In this document: positions 38,101-49,639 of the stretch, piece by piece
Position numbering within the stretch: the first letter of the stretch is position 1
Layout of the letters: every line of letters starts with the position of its first letter
NCBI GenBank assembly: GCA_025766275.1
Contig: JAFKAC010000034.1
Location: forward strand, 310,001-374,000
DNA: 64,000 nucleotides
Direction: 5' to 3'
Origin: Lactarius indigo
Taxonomy: Eukaryota; Basidiomycota; Agaricomycetes; Russulales; Russulaceae
Translations under genes and position numbers: made by a program
The notes under the pieces: generated by a model
Seen by the model: the letters and a program-made list of their open reading frames with translations, nothing else
The model's database searches: none
What the model was told of the DNA's origin: nothing

Positions 38101-40594
38101 ACTCCCCCTCCCCCTTCCCCTCCGTCCCATCCACCTCCCCCTTTGCGTCGTACTTCGCGAATCCCTATGCCTTCCACTCGCGCCACCACGGATGACGGCC
38201 TGCGCCACGGACACCACTTAGCCGCCGCTATCTCGGAGGCGCGCCAATCCGCGGCTCGCCGCCAGGAGGAGAAGACACGTGCCCCACACGACCATGCGCT
38301 AGCTATCATCACTGAATACTCCGACGTACGAGATACCCATGATCTATTCCACGCTGACCTACATTTCGAGGACATTGCCCTGACAGTTGATGAGGCCCTC
38401 GCGTCCTTAAGCGATGGGTCCTTAGAGCCTGTCCTGGAAGGCGACGATGAGCCAACCTGGGCCCAAGCTCTCGCCTCACCCGAGCGAGAATTCTGGATCG
38501 CCGGGGGTCGAGACGAACTGAAAAGCCTCGCAGACTTGAAGGTCTTCGTCCTCGTCCCTCGCGAACAGGTGCTTCGCGGCCATCGCCCCCTAAAGGGAAA
38601 ACTTGTGTGTAAGCGGAAGCGGGATGATACTGGCAAGGTAGTACGCTACAAAGTCCGATACATGGCGAAGGGATATGCGCAGCGCTGGGGCATCGACTAT
38701 GACAAAACCACAGCACCAACGGTCCGCCTGGAATCATTCCATGCTATCATGCATATCGCCGCGACACACGATTGGGACCTACAACAATTCGACATCAAAA
38801 CCGCTTTCCTCCACGGAATTCTGCCTGACGACGAAACCATGTTCATGGAACAACCGGAAGGTTTTGAAGCACCTGGGAAGGAGGACTGGGTCATGCGGTT
38901 GATGAAGAGTATCTACGGTATGAAGCAGGCTAGTCGGATATGGAACCAGACCTTCCACAGAGCCATGGCCTCCTGGGGATTCGAGCGGGTCGCGTGCGAA
39001 TGGTGCGTGTATCGTCGACAGAGCAGTTCCGGCACCATCATCTTTGCCCTTCACGTCGACGACATCATATCGGCCGCCTCTTCCCCAAGCGAAAACCTGT
39101 GGTTCATGTTGAAGCGCAGAACTAACAAGCAAGAGATAGGCTGGAACAGCTAGTAGGACAAGTTAACTTCAGAGGTGAAGGGAACTCTATTACAACTGCA
39201 TACCTAGTAGGACAAGTTACTAGAAGCAACGCCTATGAGTAAAGGTAATAAGAGAAGTAAAGAGAAGGAACTTACACTTCAGAGGTGAAGGGAACTCTGA
39301 AGTGTAGAGGCGAAAACAGCAGTCCTTATATACAGGACGCTTAGATAATAATGGTCTGTGCGCACTGGTGACCCAAACACAATACAGGTGGTCTGTGCGC
39401 CAGAGGGAGAAACGCCATTGGATGGCAGAGAACAATAACTGCCTAAAGCAGACAATACCGGTATCTTAACAATAGAAAGAACAATAAGAACCATATATGG
39501 TTCTATCAAATAAAGATAAACAAAAGCGGTCCGTATGAGTCCGGAGTGTCCATAAGTCCATAAGGGACAGATACCGTTTTTAGTATTGTGGGCTGACTCA
39601 ATCAGATCCCACGAGACATGTGACTTTAACAGTCGCGTCTCAACAGTTCAAAGAACAACTTAAGGCTCAGTGGGACATATCCGACCTCGGACCAGCAAAG
39701 TTCGCCCTCGGAATCGCCATCACTCGAGACCGCCCGAACCGCCTACTCTATCTCTCTCAGACCGCCAAAATAGATCGCCTGGTTGAACAGTACAACCAAA
39801 GCGACGCACATTCTGTCGACACCCCAATGGTTGCTGGACTACAACTGCGTAGACCGGACAAAAGCTTGCCTACACCCCCTGACGTCACAGACTGGATGGA
39901 GCGCACTCCTTACCGCTCGCTGGTTGGAAGCTTGATGTATCTCGCTGTTGCCACTAGACCGGACATAGCCTACGCCACGGGACGCTTAGCCTCCTTCATG
40001 GACTGCTATCGACCCGAACACTGGGCCGCCGCCGTCCGAGTACTCCGCTACCTGAAAAGCACGCAACTGCACATGCTTACACTGGGCGGGCGAAATTCCT
40101 TGAATCTCTCAGGATACTCCGATTCTGACTACGCTAACTGCGTAGACACCAGCCACTCCGTAGGGGGATATTGCTTCACCTTAGGCGCGGGAATGATCTC
40201 CTGGTCTTCGCGGAAACAAGCGACTGTCGCTGACTCCTCTTGCTACGCTGAGTACATGGCTCTGCACGATGCTGCTCACGAAGCCATTTTCCTGTGACAA
40301 CTCCTTGACGAACTCCGCCTCCTTCCTTCACAACCAACCAAACTCTTCTGCGACAACGACGCCGCCTCCCGCCTTACAGAAGACCACGTGTGGCACTCCC
40401 ACACCAAGCACGTCCGCGTGAAATATCACTACACGCACAAGCAGGTGCAGGCTGGAGAGTTATCGGTATCGCGCGTCTCCTCAAAGGAAAACACGGCCGA
40501 TATCCTCACAAAACCGCTGGCCAAGGCGGACTTCCAGCGCCTCCGCCATTACCTCGGGATATCCCCCGGCCGTGAGAACGACCGCTCAGCGTGA
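35149..40594 (+). pseudogene. copia Gag-Pol polyprotein, interrupted
   Basis: Single-frame Gag-protease-integrase-reverse transcriptase-RNase H polyprotein, about 1,633 codons once the solo LTR is removed. Gag zinc knuckle CANCKRTNHRVEFC (CX2CX4HX4C) is near residue 273. Protease ILDTGATCHIS is near 446. The integrase HHCC motif starts at WHRRLGH near 586 and ends CDHCTLGK, with catalytic D in YVDLCGP (653), D in SDNGE and E in GRAERLHR. RT blocks are FDIKTAFLHG, SIYGMKQASRIW and HVDD (about 1305). RNase H has SDSDYAN and AEYMALHDAAHEAIF. The frame breaks at 39,107 with the solo LTR and at TGA 40295-40297, where the family usually has Arg, so CGA to TGA is likely. Confidence 0.92.
39102..39650 (-). 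mobile_element. nested solo LTR, antisense, with 5-bp target duplication
   Basis: A 539-bp solo LTR (39107-39645) inside the copia RT coding region. Its ends are TGTTGAAGCG and CGTCTCAACA, flanked by GTTCA on both sides (39102-39106, 39646-39650). Removing it with one GTTCA restores SENLWFKEQLK in frame. Orientation is inferred as minus from the TATA-like CTGTATATAAGG on that strand. Internally it repeats the word TTCAGAGGTGAAGGGAACTC twice and TAGTAGGACAAGTTA twice. Confidence 0.9.
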
Positions 40595-40730
40595 GGAGGA
40601 GATTCATACCTATCTTTATTTTATTTCTTTCTTTCGTTTCGTCTCTTTTCCTTCGCCTCTTTCCTTTCTATTCCAAACACACTTTCGCTATTTCTCCGCA
40701 TCTTAATTACGTTGTCCCCGCGCCGTTGTC

Positions 40731-40739
40731 GAGGAGGAG
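40731..40739 (+). promoter_or_regulatory. polypurine tract of copia element
   Basis: GAGGAGGAG immediately before the 3' LTR, the expected plus-strand primer site. Confidence 0.75.
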
Positions 40740-40985
40740 TGTTAAGATGAGGTCATCGTTGGGTCACGCCACACAGTGGCGGGGCCACGTGATACGTCGT
40801 ACATACGCGTCGGTGTCTGAATAGTATTCCCTCAGTCGTTTCTCTCCTACCGCGACTGAGGGTACGTACTTTACACGTTCACTAGTTTACCGCTTGGACT
40901 AACCTCATCATAAGGATCGTTCTAGGTATAATAAATACAGTCGTTTCTCTCCTACCGCGACTGAGGGATCGTTCTAGTTTTTACA
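40740..40985 (+). repeat. 3' LTR of copia element
   Basis: 246 bp, differing from the 5' LTR at three positions (40806, 40811, 40851). At each site this LTR has CG and the 5' LTR has TG. Confidence 0.93.
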
Positions 40986-41972
40986 TTATGACCTCCAGCG
41001 TTTTCCTTCTCCAGATGTATCAGACATTTCGTCTCCGCCGCCTCCTATTCTGGCTCTTGACAATGCTCTCCCTACGATCCCACAGTTGTCCTTAGACTCC
41101 CCTGCGACCCGACCCGACTACGGGCCACCTCGACCAGAAGCATCTCATTCCTCGATCCCAGCTACCACTCCTCCCGCCGCTTTTCATCCGTTGCTGGCCT
41201 CTGCTCCTGATACGGGTATTGCTAATAACGGCGAAGGTAGCACGAAAGCAGCCTGGGGCAAACCCGAGGCCCTTTTTGACCCTCCTTCCGTGAATCCCAC
41301 GAACACTGTAGCCGCCCCGGGTCACAAACCACCATTGTCGACATTTCCAGCACTTACGGACGTAGCCATCTCGGTTCCTTCGCAGCTCCCTTTAGATTCC
41401 GGGTATACGGGTGATCGTCTTCCTCTTCCTCTCTCACATCGCTATGATATCGTCTGACATATTTCATTGGCTGTTTGACGCTTTTTGGATTCGTCTTATG
41501 TATAAACCCTTTCATATTGTACTTCATAAATAGCGTGGCGATATATTTGTGATGCGACTAGTAAAGTGGGAAATGTGATTACATCCCGCAATCCCAAGCA
41601 AATTTATCAATATCAAAGCCGAAACAATTGCACCCGGTACCTCAACACTGCGCGCTGATGACCCACCCATACATGATCGTCTTAAAAATGGCGATCGGAG
41701 ACCCACCGGCGAAGTGCACTAGCAATCGGTTGGTAACCCAGTTAAGGAGTACGGAAAGGTCTCAAGCCAGACTCATACAGTGCTGATCGACTTATGCGAA
41801 CAACAGAAACAACGCGGTCTCATATGGAGTTCTAGTCTGAATGGCACATATGTTGTCTTCCTGGGGCCAGTTTTACTAACGCACACTCAGTACCGGTAGT
41901 CTGCAGGAAGTCCGTTCCAGAGCAGCTTACGGCGTTCACGACGACCCAGAGGTCAGAAAAGAAACATAGGTA

Positions 41973-44420
41973 TCATTTCCCAGACGTGTTCCTTTCCTCC
42001 GCAAGTGCGCCACGATGTACAAAATGCGCCGTCGACAGGGCCACAATATCCGTCTTAGTAATCATTCCCGTAAGTTTTCCCGCCTGCGCAAACATGATGT
42101 GCCGCAAGTTCTACGACGCGTTGTCATCAGTGAGGGGAGACCGACAAGGGTTGAGAGAAAGAGTAGAACTCACGAGTTTGCGAAACATGTTCACGACGAG
42201 CTCTAACGAGACCTCTTTCCGTAACTGCATGGCGTCTCCAAGAGTGGCGATAAGTCAGCCGAATCGCTGCTTTGCGCACCGGTAAAGCTGCCAATGCGGG
42301 TAGCCGCGCCGCTCTCAGAAAGTAAAGGTTCTTTAATGCGGGAGGTTCAGCTAATCGGCAGCTGCCGGGAAAAATGAAGTACGAACCAATGAAACCCTTA
42401 AGCATCTCGCGTGCCACATAGCCCAACAATATCCCGTCTCGTACAACGGGGAAGCCGTGATACTTCCAGGTGTCCAACACCCTCTCTGTTCATGTGCGAG
42501 TTAGTCCGATAAATTCCCTTGTTGCAAACAGGAAGCTGTACTGACTAAGCTCGCCAAGCGGAGAACCCTTACGCAAGACAACCAATTTGTCAGCGGGCGT
42601 CATCGGTCCGCCGCTATCTCGCATTGTCCCGAAACTCGAAAGGTGTGAGCCATGGATAACGGTGCAGCGCAATCCACTTTGAGATCATGACCGAAATCAT
42701 GATCGGAAGCACGTACGATAGAGCACCCGTTAGCTGTGAGTGAACGTGCGAATGTCAGCGGACCGTTGTCCCGTTGAATGCGCCTGCACTGTACCTCGAA
42801 GACGATCACGACGAGCGAGACTTTGGCAGCTCATAAGCATGGTCATCGCTCAAGAGCTGCGGTCCACGTACCAGTCATCCTAGTAACGCCTGCCACCATA
42901 GATGACGCGCCAATAACGGCGTAGAAACCGGGATAGATGCAACGAATCGTCGGATCTGGCGGACAGGCAGAGAAGAACCACGCCTTTGGATATGCGCGAT
43001 ACAGACCCTGGCTTAAGAAAAAATGCGTCAAGCTTAGTGCTGCATCAATGAATCAAAAGTCATACGCCAGCAGGCCAACTACACGTCCAAAAGCCGCGCC
43101 TATGGCGATTGTTGGCAGGAAAATGCCAGCTGGGACCTGAATCTCCTCGTTATTATTCTTTTAAGGTTCGGTGAGAAAATCTTACCATCATGCCGAACGT
43201 CCATGCAGTGAAAGCGATCTTCACTACTCCAGTTAATATCGGTAGAAATACATTCTCCCACATGGTAGTCGGGCTGCGGAGTCTTCAATACCCAACTATG
43301 GCAAAATGAAGAAATGGAAAGCGGACTTGAAATAAGACGAGTTTGGAGGTCTTGTACGGGTCCACGTATTGCAGCGCGACTGCCGCGATGACCGAAGTGA
43401 CGAATCCGCGCCACATTACGTCAAAGTCACCACCAAACGCGTCAGTTCTGGAACGATGGCTGAGTGTCGCGAATGATGAAGAAATCATTTGACGTGCCTT
43501 CTAAGCCGAAGAGAACGCCACCAAGTGGGCTCCCAAACGCCACCGAAACACCTGCGGCAGCGGCCGCTGCTAAAATCTTCCGTTTTCGTGCTACAGTGTT
43601 GTGAGCGGGGTAAAGGGCCGGAAGTAAAAATACGTACCTTCATTGCGATGGAACTTTGAGAAGAGCTTCATGAAAAGGAACGACATGCAGCATGATACGT
43701 GTACCAATGGCCCCTAGTATTATAAGACGCGGAAATGGATCAAGACACGGAAGATTTACCTCTTTCCCGAAAGATAGTCCAGAGGAGACTGACAGGGCGA
43801 GGCCAAGGGCCTTGATGAGAAGAGTCCAAGAACTTAGAAATGAGTCGAAGACATAGCCGCCGAACATCTGGTGTAATGAACAGAGAATCAGAAGTTGAAC
43901 GACCAATTTCCTATCAATATACTTACCGCCTTAATTTCTGGGACTGGGATTACAGTTGCCACGAGTTACAGAAAAACGAGACTCAGTAAGGGAGCACTCA
44001 CTTCCTGTATGGAACGCACTACCTTTCGCGGTCAGATGGGAGGTCGAATGCGTTCACCGACACGATGAGACTCACTAGGAGGCGTACGAACTGACGAGTA
44101 CCGCCGCACTTGCCGCGAAAGCCGTCTGAAAAAAGGATGAACTTACAATGCGTTCCAAAGATACGTGTGATGGACATACCGAAAGGAGGATGTATGCGAA
44201 TGAATGGAGAAGAGATTGTCCGAATATAGAGCTGATCCCCAGGTACTCTCCCCAGGGTCGCCAATCATGATAGACATCACCCGCTACGAAGAAGTCTTTT
44301 GGAAGTTGTGAAACCAAGGACACGTACCCTCCACTCCAACACAACACTCGACTTGATTCCATAAGAAACCTCGCGTGCACCGACTCTCCCGGAGACCCTA
44401 CGACCTTCGATAGCGTGCTT
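41973..44420 (-). pseudogene. voltage-gated ClC chloride channel, copy 2 (probably degenerate)
   Basis: Second copy of the minus-strand ClC gene, nearly identical to 5,119-7,570. It has the same blocks: DWRPWGEYLG, SSWTLLIKALGLALSVSSGL, GKE|GP across an intron, [69 protein letters not shown], with the stop at 41973-41975. It shares the two 1-nt shifts before MTPADKLVVL. It keeps some positions closer to the family consensus (ALGLALSVSSG here, ALGFTLSVSSG in copy 1). Small indels distinguish it around 42,480-42,500. Confidence 0.72.
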
Positions 44421-45701
44421 AAGCACTAATTCTTGGGCGCAGACGAGACCCCGGATGAGACCCCCCTTCCATCTTTTTTGGCGAGAGAAGGGTCGCCTCG
44501 CAATCAAGGTAATCTTCTCGCCGTAAAGACAATGCAACAATATGGTAGGTCATCTAGAGTTCCTTGCGACAATGGCAGTTTTCTGAGTCAGGTCTCCCAC
44601 CGCAATACCTCTCAGAGACAACGCCAGTATGGCACCTTCCCCGATAATTCAGGCCGCCGGTGAACCTATCACCGTTTCCTGGCCGCGTTCCATAGTTTTA
44701 TAAAACGTAACCCCTTCGTTTGATGCTGATCGAGTAGAGTACTCTAATTTATCTGGTGGTCAGATTTTGTTTCTCGGCATCGAAACAACAATGTACCAAT
44801 CTGAGCGTATTCGGGGGACCTTGCTTGCGGCAGCTCCTGGCCCTATCGACGTTAATTAATCAAGGTGGGTGGTTCGGAAAGGCTACGGAACCAGGCAGAG
44901 GTCAAGTAGGCCGGCATGAGAGATGGGGAACAGCCTTTATTATTGCCACGAAGCGATCAGAAATGTGGAGAGTGCTGTAATCGTCAAAGGTCAGAAGAGC
45001 ATCGCAAGACAACACGGCGCAGATTGTTACTAAATTTGTAATTTTATTAGCTCGGTCCTTGCACATCGCGTTTGGGCAGCCCTCCTCAACCCCTCCTTGA
45101 GATCCTCGATCTACCGCAGCTAACTTTGGCGAGACGTGTCGGTTCAGTGCGTTATCTTGAACTCCCACTGTTGTCCGTGTCCCATATGTTCTCCATCTTC
45201 GTTAGCACGTCATGGCTTCGCGCGTCCGGCTCCGCTTTTCTATCATCGCATCGATGTATGCTCGTACGCAGGGAACTTGGGTTGACACCGTCTACCTCAC
45301 CTTCTGGGTTTGCATGTGCAGTCCAGTTAACGTTCCTTCGTTTGCTTCCGGCCTCCCGGAGCTACGTTCTGCACCTTGCCGAACTGCGTCCACAACTCGT
45401 AGTCCGGTACGAGAACGTGGGAATTACCAGCGCGAACCTCTCGGATTGAATCAGTTCGCCTTCTCAGACTTGCAACTGGAGACGAGTCCTGAGAACGCGG
45501 GACCGAATCCAAAAACCAAGGCAAAACGTATTGTAGGTATGTTGGTCCGTTCCCTTGTGACGTTGCGCTCGGCGTGCTCGTGCTCGATGTGAAAATAGAG
45601 CTCGACAAAATCGGATAAGTGAGTCGAGATAATCATCAAATGAGAGAGAGAGTACAGTAGAATGCGTTCACATTTCGGGGCGTCGCGTGGCGCGTCGTAG
45701 T
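44421..45701. other. ClC upstream region, unit 3
   Basis: Homologous to 7,571-8,850, including the inverted-repeat arm at about 45,430-45,680 on the minus strand. No exon could be assigned. Confidence 0.45.
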
Positions 45702-46860
45702 GTGGCAACTCTGTCAATGGCCCGCACGTGCCATTCGCCCAATGAATTGACGATGAACACAATCTCGACTATTCTCAACTCCTCAGAACCAGCCATAGAT
45801 CTTGGTGCTTCTCACGGGTAATCACCAATTTCACTCCTCGCTCCATTGCAAGATCACTCAAAACTAGGATGCGCACGACAGGGCTCAAGAGGCTAGCAGG
45901 CCGCGCTCAGGATGTAGAAGAGGAAAAGCAATCCGTCGTCCTACATTTCCTCGCTTCGCCGCCATGTCGGAGCCGAGGTGCTTGCCTCTGTTGGTGCGAA
46001 CATCGGAACACTTCGCGATCGCGCGGCGAACCTTCGTAAAGGTCGGTTTCTCCCATGTCTGTCCGCACATCCACGCGCACCACCCTCTGAGGACATCTCA
46101 TGGAGTGGGAGCTGGAATGTGATACGTTGACCATGCACGCCAAATTCATGCCCGCAGAGGTGCGCACATGTGAACACGCAATGGGCTTGGATATCGAGGG
46201 AGTCGGCCCCGACTAGCTCCTGCTCCGTTATACCGTCGAAATTGATGACGACTCACGCGTACACACGTTCTATGCATGAAGTGAACCTCGTGATCGACCT
46301 CTTATCCCAGTTTAAAGATACGCCGTATCGATTGCACCCGCTCCGTGCACGAATGGAAGGATATCGATTGTACTACGTCGACACCACAGTTGCCGGCGAT
46401 GCCACTACTACTGGATCAGTGAAACGAGTCGGGGTATGTGCATGCTTTCATCAAGCGTGTATGTCAGGCGTATGTAAACCTCTCTCGTAGACTTGGTGTT
46501 GAGTACGAATTAGGAGACTAATGTACAGAATATAATCAAGTGCCGAGACGCCGTGGCTGGCACGACACCAGCGCCGTGGGGTCCATATATGCGACCCAAG
46601 GATTCACCTGCCCAACACAAGCAAGACAAAAGGCGATGTGCGCGATGAACACACTGAGGTCCACGTGTATGCCTACGTCGTACCATTCATTGGCACTTTA
46701 TTTCACGACTGCCCGGCTGAGTATTGAGACCGCTCCTTTTCGGAGGTTTGGATCCCGGTGGTAGTTCATTGTCGACAGTAACCCTTGCAGTAACCCGATC
46801 ATGAGTCCCTGAATACCCCCATCCTCGTTGACTCGTGTCGCTGCGGCTCCCCCGCCATTG
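45702..46860 (+). repeat. U module, copy 3
   Basis: Third full U copy, closest to the one in unit 1. Coding-like blocks (SQFKDTPYRLHPL and the hydrophobic tail) are present but in shifted frames. It is followed by the NLR upstream sequence up to about 47,012, where homology with units 1 and 2 stops. Confidence 0.5.
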
Positions 46861-47012
46861 ACAGCACACATAACTTATCATGTCGTCCTTTGCGTTACTG
46901 TAGCACAAAGAGTGGAGAAACAGATTTTGAGGATGGGATAAGTTTGTGATGATATCATTGGTGTGGGTCGCGCCATGCGAATTTCGCCAACGGTTCCCTC
47001 CCTAGTGTCGTA

Positions 47013-47590
47013 AGGTAGAAGTCATTAGGAACGGGCACCCCTTATATAAGCAGGGTGCCCTTCTCCTCGCCGTCCTAATTACTCCTCCACATCCTCAAAA
47101 TTCGAAAATCTACTGTGTTAGCATTAAAGTACATAACTGTAGCTACAGCTGGAACAGAATATATTTCCTGTATTCTCAAAACTGATGGAGTAATTAGCCT
47201 TGCAAGTTTTTTATCGGAAATTTGTGTTTTTATTATTATTGAGTCAATCTACGCACTTCGTGAAAACGAGCGGTGAGATTTGTCCAGGTTATGTAATCAG
47301 TCACGTGATCAAAAATGTGCGTGTGTGTATGCGGGTTCAGGCATGAAGACAATGTATTGCATCTAAAACTACGACATAATACAGTAATGGGGCGGAAATC
47401 TAGATGACAGCACACCTGTATCAGAACATTGGAACTTGCACGAAGAAAAAAGGCAGACAATCAGGGAGATGGGAATATCAAAGGTGGGTTTGCAAACAAG
47501 TCATCAAAGATCAATTAACAGACAATATAAAAAATAGAGAGTGTATCACACCTTGAAGACGACAGCCCTTTCCCTGAGGCTGACGGAGAA
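47013..47590. other. left end of inserted transposon, non-coding
   Basis: New sequence not shared with units 1 and 2. Near its start is an interrupted palindrome around a TATA box: TTAGGA and GGGCACCC (47,025-47,040), TTATATAAG, then GGGTGCCC and TCCTAA (47,053-47,078). No terminal inverted repeat can be confirmed because the right end of this element is outside the window. Confidence 0.5.
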
Positions 47591-49639
47591 ATGAGCACAC
47601 CCATGATCATTGGGATGGATGAAGATGGGCCTTACCAAGTTGTCGAAACCGGGAGCAGCGACACTGATCACAATGATCCTGTTGATGGTCCCATGCAGAC
47701 CAATATCGAATGCTTCGCATCTGTGCTGCGAGAAGCGCAGCGCCTTGCTGTTCAAATAAAGAAAGATGAAGAAAAGCAAAAAAAGCGAAAGACACTGAAG
47801 ACTTACCTTGGCAACTCCAAAAAGTCCCAATACCGCCGTGAAAAGGCTCGGAAGGCCCTTGCCTCACAAGGGTTTCTTGACATCGCATCGTTCATGGCCT
47901 TGAAGAAGAGTGAGAGGGAGGAAGCCGGGGCACAAGAGGTGCATGCCGAAAGTGCCGACTCGGATTCTGATATGCACGCGGTCGACTGGCGCAGCGGCTC
48001 TACACCCGCTGGGACACCAGCACACCCTGTCCTTTCCATACCTGGAACAACCGGAGGGAGAGTCAGTATGGCACTGGAAGAGGAGGAAGAAGAAAGCTCA
48101 CCTGAATCCGAGCCTGAACCGAGTGCCGACGCGCGCAAAGTCCATTGGCGCAGCAGAGTCCTTGCGCCCTCCGAGTCGCCGAGGCACACTGTTTCCGTTG
48201 TATTGAGGGTTGGGGCGCTGGCAGAGGAAGAAGAAGAAGAAGAAGACTCACCTGAATCCGAGCCGGAATCAGGTGCCAATGCGCGTGAATTTGATTGGCG
48301 CAGCAAGGGCTCTGCACCCTCCATGGCATCCAAGTCTTTTGCGACTGGTGGGCCTAATGATGAAGAAAGTGATGAACTTACAGAGAATGACGAATCCCGC
48401 GCACCTAGCGCCAAATCGAGTGCGCGCGAGACCTCAGAATTCGAGGAGGGGGCCAGCGACGAGAATAGCGATCTGGCCCTGTCGCAAGCTGTTGCTCGCA
48501 TGGTAACGCTTGGTCTTGAAGGCCCTTGGGATGACCATGCGAAGGGCTTTGGGGGCAGCAATAGCGATGATATCAGTGGCGACGACGACTCGGTGAAATC
48601 TGCTGGTCAGGGGGTAGAGGTCCAGAACGCAACACATACCGTGAATGAAATCCTTCAGGCCCTGCGCTGCGGTCGAGATCCCACCTACCTTACCCCGACA
48701 TCACCCTTTGACAGAGCCCTGGACCTCTGGAAGGACCATGAAAAGCTTGGACGGGCCTGCGCGGCGCTCACGGCCAAGAGCAAAGACATGCGCATCAGTA
48801 TTTTGCTTCGCACTTGCCTCACAGGAATGCTTGGCGTACTGAACTTGTACTTGGACCCAGCTCTCCAATACACCTGGAGAGGGGCATCCTTGGTCGTTGC
48901 ACGGATCCAGGGAAGTGGGGAGAAACACGCGCGCAATCTGCGTCGGTGGATCCTCGACTTCATCCAAATTGGGGAACTCCCCTCGTATCACTATGGCCAG
49001 GGCCGGTCAGTTCTTGAGGACGAGGACGTAAAACAAACCCTTCAGCTTTGTCTATTGGAGCGCGCGAAGAGTGGGCGTGTCTCTGCCACCGATGTCGTCG
49101 ACATTGTGTCCACCCCAGAGCTGCAAGATATTTTCTCACAGTCTGGGATTACAAAGCCGACAATTTCCGAAAGCACCGCACGTCGCTGGCTCTCGAGGCT
49201 TGACTGGCAGTATGGCCAGCCTCAAAAGGGCATGTACACAGATGGGCATGAACGTGAAGATGTTGTCAACTATCACAAGGCTTTTGTTGAAAGGTGGAAG
49301 GGATACAAAAAGCGCTTCCATATATGGGATGACAATGGCAATCTGCTTCCACTTCTGAAGGGTTTCCCTGTTCCCGAGGCCCATGGTCACTTCCACCTTA
49401 TCCTTGTCACCCATGATGAGTCTACGTTTTTTCAGAATGACTTACAACTGTCTCGCTGGGCACACAAGGGTGATAAACCCACCCCACAGCCAAAAGGAAA
49501 TGGTCAATCCATTATGGTTTCCGACTTCCTCACTGCTGATTGGGGTCGCTTATGTGATGGCGAAGAGTTCATCAGGAAAAATGGGATCTTGAAAATTTTC
49601 AAAAAGTGTAGAAAAGTTACCATATTGGACATATTTTGA

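Larger units (their letters stand above)
34773..40990 (+). mobile_element. Ty1/copia LTR retrotransposon with 5-bp target duplication
   Basis: Complete copia element inside the DUF6535 copy. The LTRs are 246 bp each and differ at three sites. The target duplication is TTATG (34773-34777 and 40986-40990). A primer-binding site follows the 5' LTR and a purine tract precedes the 3' LTR. It carries a nested solo LTR and one in-frame stop, so this copy is unlikely to be autonomous. Confidence 0.93.
32539..41457 (+). pseudogene. DUF6535 membrane protein, copy 2, interrupted by copia element
   Basis: Same gene as at 1,887 but with the frame preserved on both sides of a retrotransposon. The N-terminal exon runs from about 32539 to 32709 (ATG at 32641), a 48-nt intron covers 32710-32757, and the second exon runs 32758-34777, resuming at 40991-41457. 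Insert plus target duplication is 6,213 nt, a multiple of three. From the ATG at 32641 the joined frame gives about 851 residues with no other lesion. It predicts hydrophobic segments near LSLVISISCALLAALL, LLHISLFLFFAGLVVFLW and YGIPFSILWAI, a cytosolic middle part, and a Pro-rich tail ending LPLSHRYDIV. Function of the family is unknown. The copia insertion is the only visible damage, so inactivation may be recent. Confidence 0.8.

Noticed and set aside
47006..47148. A small solo LTR starting TGTCGTAAGG
   Set aside because: The first bases are shared with units 1 and 2, and no flanking duplication was found.
47803..48561. Minus-strand Ser-rich ORF of 252 codons
   Set aside because: It is antisense to the acidic region of the DDE transposase; Glu/Ser codons give open Ser-rich frames on the reverse strand.
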